A stretch of DNA of 9,961 nucleotides from Spirochaetaceae bacterium (GTDB lineage Bacteria; Spirochaetota; Spirochaetia; Treponematales; Breznakiellaceae): NCBI GenBank assembly GCA_031258335.1, contig JAIRMY010000092.1:1-9961 (forward strand). The letters are read 5' to 3'. The position numbers and the translations under genes are program-made. The stretch's first letter is position 1, and the number at the start of each line of letters is the position of its first letter. The notes beneath the pieces are model-generated. The model saw nothing but the letters and a program-made list of their open reading frames with translations. It ran no database searches and had not been told where the DNA came from. Shown piece by piece: positions 1 through 4,504 of the stretch.

Positions 1-379
1 GGCTTCCTTCACCAGTGCCGGGGCGGGCCCGGTGGTGTTGCAGAGTTGCATATCCCTAGGGGGTTGCAACTCCGCAACTCGTTCTTTCGCCTTCCACTGT
101 CCACGGCTGGGTTTTTCAATAAGCCCTTTTGCCGCCAGTGCCATAGCTTGCCGTGATGCCTCATATTTTGGCATACTCGTTTCATCGATAATTTCGGCGG
201 TGGTAAATATCCGCGCCTCACTTTCCAGCAGGTCAATGATCTGTTGCTGCGCTTCGGATAAAGCGGGCTTTAGCGCCGCCCGGTCTGTAACCGCCCATGA
301 GCAGATGTACTTGTCCCATGACAGTGTATAGGCGGTATCTTCCACGTCCCGGCCCGTTACCGATAATGTGGCCTCACTG
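1..379 (-). pseudogene. C-terminal part of the frameshifted DnaB/RepA-like helicase (runs off left edge)
   Basis: This stretch is open in a third minus-strand frame all the way to base 1. It encodes the part that should follow the ATPase core of the upstream helicase. The first residues read SEATLSVTGRDVEDTAY, which fits the 'EATL.VTGRDVE' segment that follows the ATPase core in RepA/AAA_25-type helicases. After it comes a charged segment (ALSEAQQQIIDLLESEARI, then TTAEIIDETSMPKYEASRQ) that looks like a winged-helix tail. Between this fragment and the upstream frame, bases about 377-440 read in yet another frame as GSTGINATADTTLTMRRKQ, also a family motif. Two shifts are therefore needed to join the pieces. 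A palindrome at 37-78 lies in the open frame near the edge. The fragment has no start or RBS of its own, so it is either dead or the result of base-calling errors. Confidence 0.7.
37..78. repeat. Inverted repeat, GTTGYA-type palindrome (copy A)
   Basis: The arms GTTGCAGAGTTGCA (37-50) and TGCAACTCCGCAAC (65-78) are inverted with one mismatch around a 14-bp centre that contains CCCTAGGG. Each arm is itself two GTTGCA units 8 bp apart. It resembles the perfect palindrome at 2660-2703. It lies within the open frame of the broken helicase gene. Confidence 0.75.
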
Positions 380-1439
380 CTTCCGCCTCATGGTTAGGGT
401 AGTGTCCGCCGTGGCGTTTATCCCGGTACTCCCCAGAGCCCATGTGATCGCCGTCCGTGTCCCCGCCCTTCCGGTTGTGATGAATGACAATGACCGCGAT
501 TGAAAGGCTGTCCGCGATGTCCTTTAAGGCGCTCATGCCGCTTACGGTCTGCGAATAGTCATTCACATCGTTAATGCCCATCATCTTTTGAAAGGTATCG
601 ATAATGACAACGCGGAATTGCGGGTTTGCTTTGAGGAATGCCCGCAAGTCCGCCGGGGTACGCCGCTTTGTCTCCAGCCGCGACCCGTTAAAGGTCTCTA
701 TGCCCTGCTTTTGTACGCGCCCCTGTATGCGTTTGGGAGTATCTTCTAGGGCGCAATAGAGCACATCGTACCTGCGGGCTCTTAGCGACCCCAAAAAACA
801 GCCGCCTTGATCCAGAGCAGTAACCAGTTGCAATGCCGCCCATGACTTGCCTATCTTGCTCGCGCCTGTCAGTACCGATAGGCCGGTAGTAATAAGCCCT
901 TCCACGAGCCAGTCCTCAGGCGGGAATTGTTTTTTAAGAGGGTCGCTAAATAGTATCCCGCATTCGGCGGCTTCGCCGTTACGGGTAACTGTTTCCAGTT
1001 CCGCCACCAGCCGGGTAACTACCGCGTCCGGGACTTCCCTGTTTTCTATGGCTTCCTTTGCCGTTGTCGCCGCCCTCCACGCGCCCCGTCCCCGGTATGC
1101 CGTCAGGACTTCGGCCTCATAGAAAGACTTGTTTGCGGTACTTGGTATGGCGTTTGTAAGAACCGCTGCACCGGCGTACCCTCCCGCCGCGTCCAGTTGC
1201 TTGCGCTTTTCAAGTTCCGCTACCAGAGTGATAAGGTCGGGTTCCACGCCCAGGGCTTTCAATTCCTTAATGACTTGAAAGACGACCTTATGCGTCCCGG
1301 TCGCAAAGACGTCTTTTTTTACCTGCTCCCCGATGTCCGCGCCCATGATATAGGCGCCCAAAAGACAGCGTTCATATTCGGCGGTAGTGTGGTCGGCGTA
1401 CGGCATTCCGGGGCTTGCCCTGGTAACTTTAGCTGCCAT
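357..1439 (-). CDS. DnaB/RepA-like replicative helicase, N-terminal part; frame broken before the C-terminus
   Basis: This is an ATP-driven helicase or loader for element DNA replication. Residues about 12-115 look like a DnaB N-terminal domain (EYERCLLG, later PDLITLVAELEKRKQLDAAG). A linker leads to a RecA-like core (AAA_25 type). The core has Walker A GASKIGKS at 192-199, Walker B FRVVIIDTFQ at 275-284 and the sensor stretch VIVIHHNRKGG at 316-326. After residue about 333 the reading turns to non-family sequence and stops. The expected motif GSTGINATADTT is present one frame over, and the VTGRDV segment in the third frame. I therefore read this ORF as the N-terminal two thirds of a gene damaged by two shifts, near 440 and 377. 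The ATG overlaps the upstream 80-aa gene by 11 bp, with AGGGGA six bases ahead, so it is the last visible gene of the element operon. If the shifts are real, the ATPase lacks its final strand and arginine-finger region and is probably inactive. Confidence 0.85.
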   Translation of the reverse strand: MAAKVTRASPGMPYADHTTAEYERCLLGAYIMGADIGEQVKKDVFATGTHKVVFQVIKELKALGVEPDLITLVAELEKRKQLDAAGGYAGAAVLTNAIPSTANKSFYEAEVLTAYRGRGAWRAATTAKEAIENREVPDAVVTRLVAELETVTRNGEAAECGILFSDPLKKQFPPEDWLVEGLITTGLSVLTGASKIGKSWAALQLVTALDQGGCFLGSLRARRYDVLYCALEDTPKRIQGRVQKQGIETFNGSRLETKRRTPADLRAFLKANPQFRVVIIDTFQKMMGINDVNDYSQTVSGMSALKDIADSLSIAVIVIHHNRKGGDTDGDHMGSGEYRDKRHGGHYPNHEAEAVRPHYR

Positions 1440-1671
1440 TGCCGTCCCCTGCCGCCCTGCGGCTGTTGCTGTGTCCTGTGGTGTAGCCTACAGCCTTGCC
1501 GTCCGTGTAGAAAACCGTCAAACGGGCGCTTCCGTTTCGTACCGCTTCGGACTTTAACGCTGACACCGCGCTTGCATAAACGGCGTTTTCCGGTATAATG
1601 GGTTTAGCTTTTGCCGCTTTTGCAGCAGTTTCATTCACCGCCCCGGCCGGGCGGTTTTTTTGTGCCTTCAT
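1429..1671 (-). CDS. Small protein of unknown function (80 aa), element operon
   Basis: I do not recognise a family. The N-terminal third is basic and rich in Ala and Lys. The C-terminal half reads ALKSEAVRNG, SARLTVFYTDG and KAVGYTTG, a probable two-strand hairpin around a Thr-Asp-Gly turn, followed by a Ser/Arg/Gly-rich tail. This half resembles the same part of the 60-aa gene just upstream (HGVVSLVFHIRDGRLSLYRTT), so the two may be diverged copies. The start codon overlaps the upstream stop as ATGA, which implies translational coupling. A G-rich stretch (GGGGGCGGCGG) precedes it instead of a standard SD. The 3' end overlaps the helicase start by 11 bp. A candidate antisense RNA covers codons about 4-22. 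Confidence 0.65.
   Translation of the reverse strand: MKAQKNRPAGAVNETAAKAAKAKPIIPENAVYASAVSALKSEAVRNGSARLTVFYTDGKAVGYTTGHSNSRRAAGDGNGS
1572..1599 (+). promoter_or_regulatory. Candidate sigma70 promoter for an antisense RNA
   Basis: TTGCAT (1572-1577, three of six consensus bases), a 16-bp spacer and a perfect TATAAT (1594-1599) lie on the plus strand inside the 80-aa minus-strand gene. No plus-strand gene follows, but an intrinsic terminator begins 38 bp later. The expected transcript start is about 1606. Confidence 0.5.
1606..1661 (+). ncRNA. Candidate short antisense RNA (about 55 nt) opposite the start of the 80-aa gene
   Basis: Predicted from a promoter (1572-1599) and an intrinsic terminator (1637-1661) on the strand opposite the element operon. 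The RNA would pair with the mRNA from about codon 4 to codon 22 of the 80-aa gene. That gene is translationally coupled upstream and overlaps the helicase gene downstream. Small countertranscripts next to replication genes are a known way of setting plasmid copy number. Here the role is inference only. The rival explanation is that the promoter and the T-run arise by chance from codons for Pro-Ile-Ile-Pro and for Lys. Confidence 0.4.
1637..1661 (+). terminator. Intrinsic terminator (plus strand)
   Basis: ACCGCCC and GGGCGGT form a perfect 7-bp GC-rich stem (1637-1643 with 1649-1655) around the loop CGGCC. Seven T residues run from 1655 to 1661. It is oriented to end plus-strand transcription. 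On the minus strand it is coding (Lys-Asn-Arg-Pro-Ala-Gly-Ala-Val). Confidence 0.55.
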
Positions 1672-1850
1672 TCCGCCGCCCCCTGTTTTTCAGGAATACG
1701 TGAAACGTCCTGTGTGGTTCTGTACAGCGACAGCCGTCCGTCCCGAATGTGAAAAACAAGAGACACTACCCCGTGGTCAACACCTGTCAGGGCTTTTTCA
1801 AAGGCCGTATACGCAGGTGTTGGTATCTTGCCGTTATAGCCCTTATCCAT
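1668..1850 (-). CDS. Small protein of unknown function (60 aa), element operon
   Basis: No family is recognised. The protein has a short polar N-terminus with a Tyr-Thr-Ala-Phe-Glu-Lys helix, then HGVVSLVFHIRDGRLSLYRTT, a probable beta hairpin around Arg-Asp-Gly. This half aligns by eye with the next gene (NGSARLTVFYTDG). The start is supported by AAAGGAG seven bases before ATG. It overlaps the end of the excisionase-like gene by 8 bp and its stop overlaps the next start as ATGA. It is therefore a tightly coupled middle gene of the xis-like/helicase operon. A DNA-binding or accessory replication role is possible but nothing shows it directly. Confidence 0.7.
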   Translation of the reverse strand: MDKGYNGKIPTPAYTAFEKALTGVDHGVVSLVFHIRDGRLSLYRTTQDVSRIPEKQGAAE

Positions 1851-2046
1851 GGCGGGACTCCTTTGCCGGAACCGCCGCCGCTTTCAGATACGCCTCCAGG
1901 TCTTCAGTGGTGAAAAATATCCGTGTGTTCTTTCCGCCGGTTCCAAGCCGCCGATGGGGAATAGTCCCGGCCTTGACCATGCGCCGGATAGTAATAGGGG
2001 AAGTCCGCAAATTTTCTGCGGCTTCTTCAATGTTCAATAATTGCAT
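1843..2046 (-). CDS. Excisionase-like / MerR-type HTH DNA-binding protein (HTH_17, 67 aa)
   Basis: The whole protein is one winged-helix excisionase-type domain. LNIEEAAENLRTSPITIRRM (residues 4-23) is the helix-turn-helix. GTIPHRRLG and TRIFFTTEDLEAYLKA form the wing and last helix typical of HTH_17. Relatives bend DNA at attachment sites to steer integrase towards excision, or act as small regulators. Its place in the element with the tyrosine integrase fits a recombination-directionality or operon-control role, but it is not next to the integrase. The SD AAGGAG sits five bases before ATG. That SD can pair with an upstream complementary stretch (2079-2088), so translation may be restrained. 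The gene overlaps the next one by 8 bp. Confidence 0.85.
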   Translation of the reverse strand: MQLLNIEEAAENLRTSPITIRRMVKAGTIPHRRLGTGGKNTRIFFTTEDLEAYLKAAAVPAKESRHG

Positions 2047-2088
2047 AAATGCTCCTTAGCGGGCTTTTTGCGCCACGCAAGAGCATTT
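2047..2088 (-). promoter_or_regulatory. Leader hairpin that can mask the SD of the excisionase-like gene
   Basis: Read on the minus strand, AAATGCTCTT (2088-2079) pairs with AAGAGCATTT-like sequence AAGGAGCATTT (2057-2047). This gives ten base pairs including one G-U and one unpaired base at the inner end. The 3' arm holds the whole SD AAGGAG and ends at the ATG. Inside the loop a second small hairpin TTGCG-TGG-CGCAA (2080-2068) can form; it competes with the last two pairs. This is a fold made by eye, without energy calculation. Confidence 0.5.
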
Positions 2089-2101
2089 TTGTACATGAAG
2101 C

Positions 2102-2154
2102 AGTTAGTTGAAAAATTGTAAGATAAAGTTAGTTTTTATCAGTTTTTGTTAGTC
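2102..2154. repeat. Short AT-rich direct repeats upstream of the excisionase-like gene
   Basis: AGTTAGTT occurs at 2102-2109 and 2127-2134. AGTTTTT occurs at 2131-2137 and 2141-2147, ten bases apart. GTTAG recurs at the end of the upstream gene (about 2148-2152). Spacing near whole helical turns suggests protein-binding sites, for instance for the neighbouring HTH protein. Chance in AT-rich DNA is a real alternative. Confidence 0.35.
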
Positions 2155-2544
2155 ATGGTATCTATGCTTTGGTCGATGTGTGTTTAAAGTCATCTCCACG
2201 CCTCTCATATTCTGTTTCATAAAAAGCCGCGCGCGTTCATAGCTGCCTGTTATATCTTTTATCTTATCAAAAATAGCCACCACCGAGGTTCCGCGCTTTT
2301 TTGCGTAAATGGTTTTGTCTTTTATTGTTTTGTTTATTTCAATGTACGGCTCCAACAAATTTATGATTTCCACATCAGTTAAACCGGAGGCTGTCACTGC
2401 GGCCTGTGTCTCTTCCGGCGTTTGCGTGTCCGGGGCGGGTTCCGGTTGCGCCCGATTATCCATCTCATAGAAGACGCGTTCCTTAAAACCATATGCGCCG
2501 GGGAAATGACTTTTTTCATAATTATCAAAAGCATAAAAACGCAT
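2149..2544 (-). CDS. Hypothetical protein (131 aa), mobile element
   Basis: No family is recognised. The N-terminal 35 residues are aromatic and polar (MRFYAFDNYEKSHFPGAYGF). A Pro/Glu/Thr-rich linker (about 32-50, QPEPAPDTQTPEETQAA) leads to a helical, basic C-terminal region. LTDVEIINLLEPYIEINK and the YAKKRGTSVVAIFDKIKD segment have the look of a DNA-binding helical bundle. A very strong SD, GGAGG, lies eight bases before ATG, which fixes the start. It lies 102 bp upstream of the excisionase-like gene in the same direction and may head the same transcript. A regulator or relaxosome-like accessory role is only a guess. Confidence 0.7.
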   Translation of the reverse strand: MRFYAFDNYEKSHFPGAYGFKERVFYEMDNRAQPEPAPDTQTPEETQAAVTASGLTDVEIINLLEPYIEINKTIKDKTIYAKKRGTSVVAIFDKIKDITGSYERARLFMKQNMRGVEMTLNTHRPKHRYHD

Positions 2545-2659
2545 CTTTCTATCCTCCGCCGGTTTTTCCGGTAAGATTTACGCAAGCCATAAGGCCCGCC
2601 CCCGCCGCTGTCCGGGGCGGTTTCTGTGGCGGCGGGCAGTGTGGGGAAAGGATTCCTGT

Positions 2660-2703
2660 GTTGTAAAGTTGTACTCCCCTTTAGTAGAGTACAACTTTAC
2701 AAC
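2660..2703. repeat. Perfect 17-bp inverted repeat, GTTGYA-type palindrome (copy B)
   Basis: GTTGTAAAGTTGTACTC (2660-2676) and GAGTACAACTTTACAAC (2687-2703) are exact inverted copies around ten bases. Each arm carries two GTTGTA units 8 bp apart, the same design as copy A at 37-78 (GTTGCA units). No T-run follows on either strand, so it is not an ordinary terminator. A protein-binding operator or a dispersed repeat family is more likely. Confidence 0.85.
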
Positions 2704-2704
2704 T

Positions 2705-2836
2705 TCAAGATTTACCCGCCCCGTACCGTTTTGTACGCGCCATTGCCGCCCCGGCCAGCACCCCCGCGAATACCGCCGCCTTGCCCATGTCCATAATTGC
2801 CGACTCGGTTATATGGTCGGCGTAAGCGTCAAACAC
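2705..2836 (-). CDS. Possible small hydrophobic protein (43 aa from GTG, or 29 aa from ATG at 2794)
   Basis: The frame reads FDAYADHITESAIMDMGKAA, then VFAGVLAGAAMARTKRYGAG and stops at 2705. It has an acidic N-terminus, an Ala/Gly/Val-rich helix long enough to touch a membrane and a basic end. Third positions in the second half are strongly G or C, as in real genes nearby. Against it: no clear SD before the GTG (2836) or ATG (2794), and short length. It could be a small element protein or the remnant of a larger gene. Confidence 0.3.
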   Translation of the reverse strand: MFDAYADHITESAIMDMGKAAVFAGVLAGAAMARTKRYGAGKS

Positions 2837-2944
2837 CGCACAAGCTGGAAGGAAAAGAAGATATATGGAGCCTTGATGTAAATTCCCGCGCCGATAAATA
2901 TCGTATGCTCTTTTATTTTGATAACAGTATTTGTAAAATTACGC

Positions 2945-2971
2945 ATTTATGCACGGAAGAAACGCATAAAT
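2945..2971. repeat. 8-bp AT-rich inverted repeat downstream of integrase
   Basis: ATTTATGC (2945-2952) and GCATAAAT (2964-2971) are exact inverted copies with an 11-bp loop, 21 bp past the integrase stop. On the minus strand it could end integrase transcription weakly, but the T-run is poor (ATTTT a few bases on). It also contains TGCACG, seen twice upstream of the integrase. Confidence 0.45.
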
Positions 2972-2991
2972 AAGCACCCTAACAACTCCCT

Positions 2992-4260
2992 TTATGACAC
3001 TCTGAACTGAATAACCTTCCGCTCCGCTTCTATTTCCCCTCTGGCATCCGATATTTTCTGTCCTACATCCCGGATCGTTTTCTCGGTGGAATGAAGGTAG
3101 CCTATGGTGGTTTTCAGATCCGAGTGTCCCAACAAATCTTGTATGTACCGCAGAGAAACCCCGCGCGCCTCCAATAAGGAAGCCAGGGAATGACGGGCGC
3201 TGTGGGGGACTATGCTACGGCCGCCGAGCTCTATACCGGCGCGTTCCAGCCATTTTGGGAAACGTCCCTTTATCCATGACGATCCCGGCGTGCTGCCGTC
3301 TTTCCAGCAAAATACAAATTCATGCTTTCCGTTTTCTTCCCAGAGGTTTTTGATGGCTGCCTGTAGGACGGGGTCAAACGGGGCGCCCCGCTCTTTTTTT
3401 CCTTTCGGAGGTCCCAGCACCTTGCCCGCGCGGTTAAAGTTTTGCCATGCCCGGCGCACCGTGATTTTCGGGGTATGCCAGTCGAGATCCTCCGGTTTGA
3501 GAGCGAAAATCTCTGAACGTCTGAGGCCGGAAAGAAACATGACGGCGCATACCGACAACTCCATGGTATCCTTAAGAACCCCCGGATAGAACAGCCTAAG
3601 CATTTCATCCTCTGGCAGAGCGTCCCGGATTTTGCTGTTGACAATGGGAGGATCAATGTATTGAAAAGGGTTTAGCCAACGGTGATTTTTCTTCTGATAT
3701 TCATGGAAAGTCATTCGGATAAAGCCTATTACGCCGGCAAAGGTTCTTGTTCCGGCCATGTGCCGGCCTTCGGCCAGCTTCTTGACGGATAGCCGGGTAA
3801 TGTACTCCGTAGCGTCTTCTTCCTCGGTTTCCGCCATTTTCAGTTCGGTAAAGGGATCCCCCTTAATGTGGGTGGTGTAATAACTACGATAGAAGTCCAC
3901 AGTGTCGGGGGAATAGGGGCGGTTCCGGGAAGCGTTGATGCCCGTTCTGGGACTGGTTGCCACGACGGTAAATTTTTCAATCCAGCCGCCCACGGTTATA
4001 TCCTCGGCTTTGAAACTACGGGCGCCGCCTTCGCTCTGTTGCTTTATTAGCCATGCAATCAGCGCTACGGCACCGGCCTCCGCGGCGGATTTTGTTTTGG
4101 GGTTGCGGTACGGGGCAAGTTCCTCCGGAAGGTCAAGGAAGCTCCGGCGCCGCCATTCGGCGCATACGCGCTCCGGCAATCCGCAGGTGTGGTTGAGGGT
4201 AATTTGGAAGGTTTTCGAATCGTTACGTCTGGGGGTAGAGAAGGGTCTCGGGGTACGCAT
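2992..4260 (-). CDS. Tyrosine recombinase / phage-type integrase (422 aa)
   Basis: This enzyme cuts and rejoins DNA for site-specific integration and excision of the element. Residues about 85-190 form a SAM-like core-binding domain. The C-terminal catalytic domain holds Arg247 (FLSGLRRSEIFAL), a lysine region (PKGKKERGAPFD), His353 and Arg356 (VPHSARHS), His379 (LLGHSDLKTT) and the nucleophile Tyr388 (TIGYLHS). All core residues are present, so it looks active. The reading frame stays open up to 4476, but that extension only translates the tRNA gene. I place the start at ATG 4260, with AGGAG nine bases upstream. A second ATG at 4269 directly abuts the AGGAG and is less likely. The gene starts about 120 bp past the tRNA-Lys 3' end in the same direction, so that tRNA is the likely attachment site. 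Two TGCACGAT repeats lie just upstream and may be regulatory. Confidence 0.93.
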   Translation of the reverse strand: MRTPRPFSTPRRNDSKTFQITLNHTCGLPERVCAEWRRRSFLDLPEELAPYRNPKTKSAAEAGAVALIAWLIKQQSEGGARSFKAEDITVGGWIEKFTVVATSPRTGINASRNRPYSPDTVDFYRSYYTTHIKGDPFTELKMAETEEEDATEYITRLSVKKLAEGRHMAGTRTFAGVIGFIRMTFHEYQKKNHRWLNPFQYIDPPIVNSKIRDALPEDEMLRLFYPGVLKDTMELSVCAVMFLSGLRRSEIFALKPEDLDWHTPKITVRRAWQNFNRAGKVLGPPKGKKERGAPFDPVLQAAIKNLWEENGKHEFVFCWKDGSTPGSSWIKGRFPKWLERAGIELGGRSIVPHSARHSLASLLEARGVSLRYIQDLLGHSDLKTTIGYLHSTEKTIRDVGQKISDARGEIEAERKVIQFRVS

Positions 4261-4293
4261 GGGCAGCATCTCCTTTGCATAATAAAGAATAAA

Positions 4294-4312
4294 TGCACGA
4301 TAAGTGCACGAT
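4294..4312. repeat. Direct repeat TGCACGAT x2 upstream of integrase
   Basis: TGCACGAT at 4294-4301 and 4305-4312, 11 bp apart (one helical turn), lies 34-52 bp before the integrase ATG. It is placed where an operator or arm-type binding site would be. A related TGCACG occurs past the integrase stop at 2950-2955. Confidence 0.45.
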
Positions 4313-4349
4313 GCTACGAATCTTGAAAACCACCGGGAAAAAGTTTTTT

Positions 4350-4376
4350 GTAAGTCCTTATCTAATAAAGACTTAC
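4350..4376 (-). repeat. 12-bp hairpin directly after tRNA-Lys
   Basis: On the minus strand GTAAGTCTTTAT and ATAAGGACTTAC form a 12-bp stem with one G-U pair and a three-base loop, starting three bases after the tRNA 3' end. The G-U pair makes the stem complete only as minus-strand RNA, which favours a role in the tRNA transcript (trailer processing or termination). An A-run follows rather than a U-run, so it is not a textbook intrinsic terminator. It could also be part of an integrase core or attachment region. Confidence 0.5.
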
Positions 4377-4379
4377 GTT

Positions 4380-4452
4380 TGAGCCGCACAGGGATCGAAC
4401 CTGTGACCCGCAGATTAAGAGTCTGCTGCTCTACCAGCTGAGCTAGCGGCCC
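4380..4452 (-). tRNA. tRNA-Lys (anticodon CUU)
   Basis: A full 73-nt cloverleaf. The acceptor GGGCCGC pairs with GCGGCTC (one G-U), the D-arm is GCTC/GAGC with AGCTGGTA, and the anticodon stem GCAGA/TCTGC has loop CTCTTAA, giving anticodon CTT. The variable region is GGGTC, the T-arm ACAGG/CCTGT has loop TTCGATC, and the discriminator is A. CCA is not encoded. The integrase just past its 3' end makes this gene the likely attB, whose 3' part was restored by the element on integration. Confidence 0.97.
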
Positions 4453-4474
4453 CGGATGCGTCAATGCTGTATTC

Positions 4475-4504
4475 ATTCTATCTGAGTTGCTGTTGTATTG
4501 TCAA
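4475..4504 (-). promoter_or_regulatory. Promoter of tRNA-Lys
   Basis: On the minus strand, consensus TTGACA (4504-4499), an 18-bp spacer and TAGAAT (4480-4475) sit 22 bp before the tRNA 5' end. The -35 box overlaps the stop codon of the acyltransferase gene. Confidence 0.8.

Larger units (their letters stand above)
2545..2991. other. 447-bp spacer between integrase and element operon
   Basis: There is no convincing long gene here. The spacer holds the SD of the 131-aa gene, a GC-rich imperfect inverted repeat (CCCGCCGC at 2601-2608 with GCGGCGGG at 2629-2636), the perfect palindrome at 2660-2703, a possible small hydrophobic ORF (2705-2836, minus) and an AT-rich 8-bp inverted repeat (2945-2971). 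A promoter for the leftward operon is expected here, but I cannot point to one with confidence. Confidence 0.6.

Noticed and set aside
1598..2059. Plus-strand frame of 153 codons
   Set aside because: It lies opposite three well-supported overlapping genes with SDs, has no SD and shows no recognisable protein features.
2601..2636. GC-rich inverted repeat as terminator
   Set aside because: No T-run on either strand, imperfect and with a long loop; kept only as part of the spacer description.
2639..2881. Plus-strand frame of 80 codons in the spacer
   Set aside because: It reads through the perfect palindrome, has no SD and a Cys/His/Arg-rich composition unlike a real protein.
2810..2946. Minus-strand frame of 45 codons (MRNFTNTVIKIKEHT...)
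   Set aside because: No SD, its ATG sits inside an inverted repeat and it overlaps the better small hydrophobic frame.
4261..4476. N-terminal extension of the integrase frame by 72 codons
   Set aside because: It translates the tRNA-Lys gene (GPLAQLVEQQTLNLRVTG is a typical tRNA read-through peptide); the ATG at 4260 has a proper SD.
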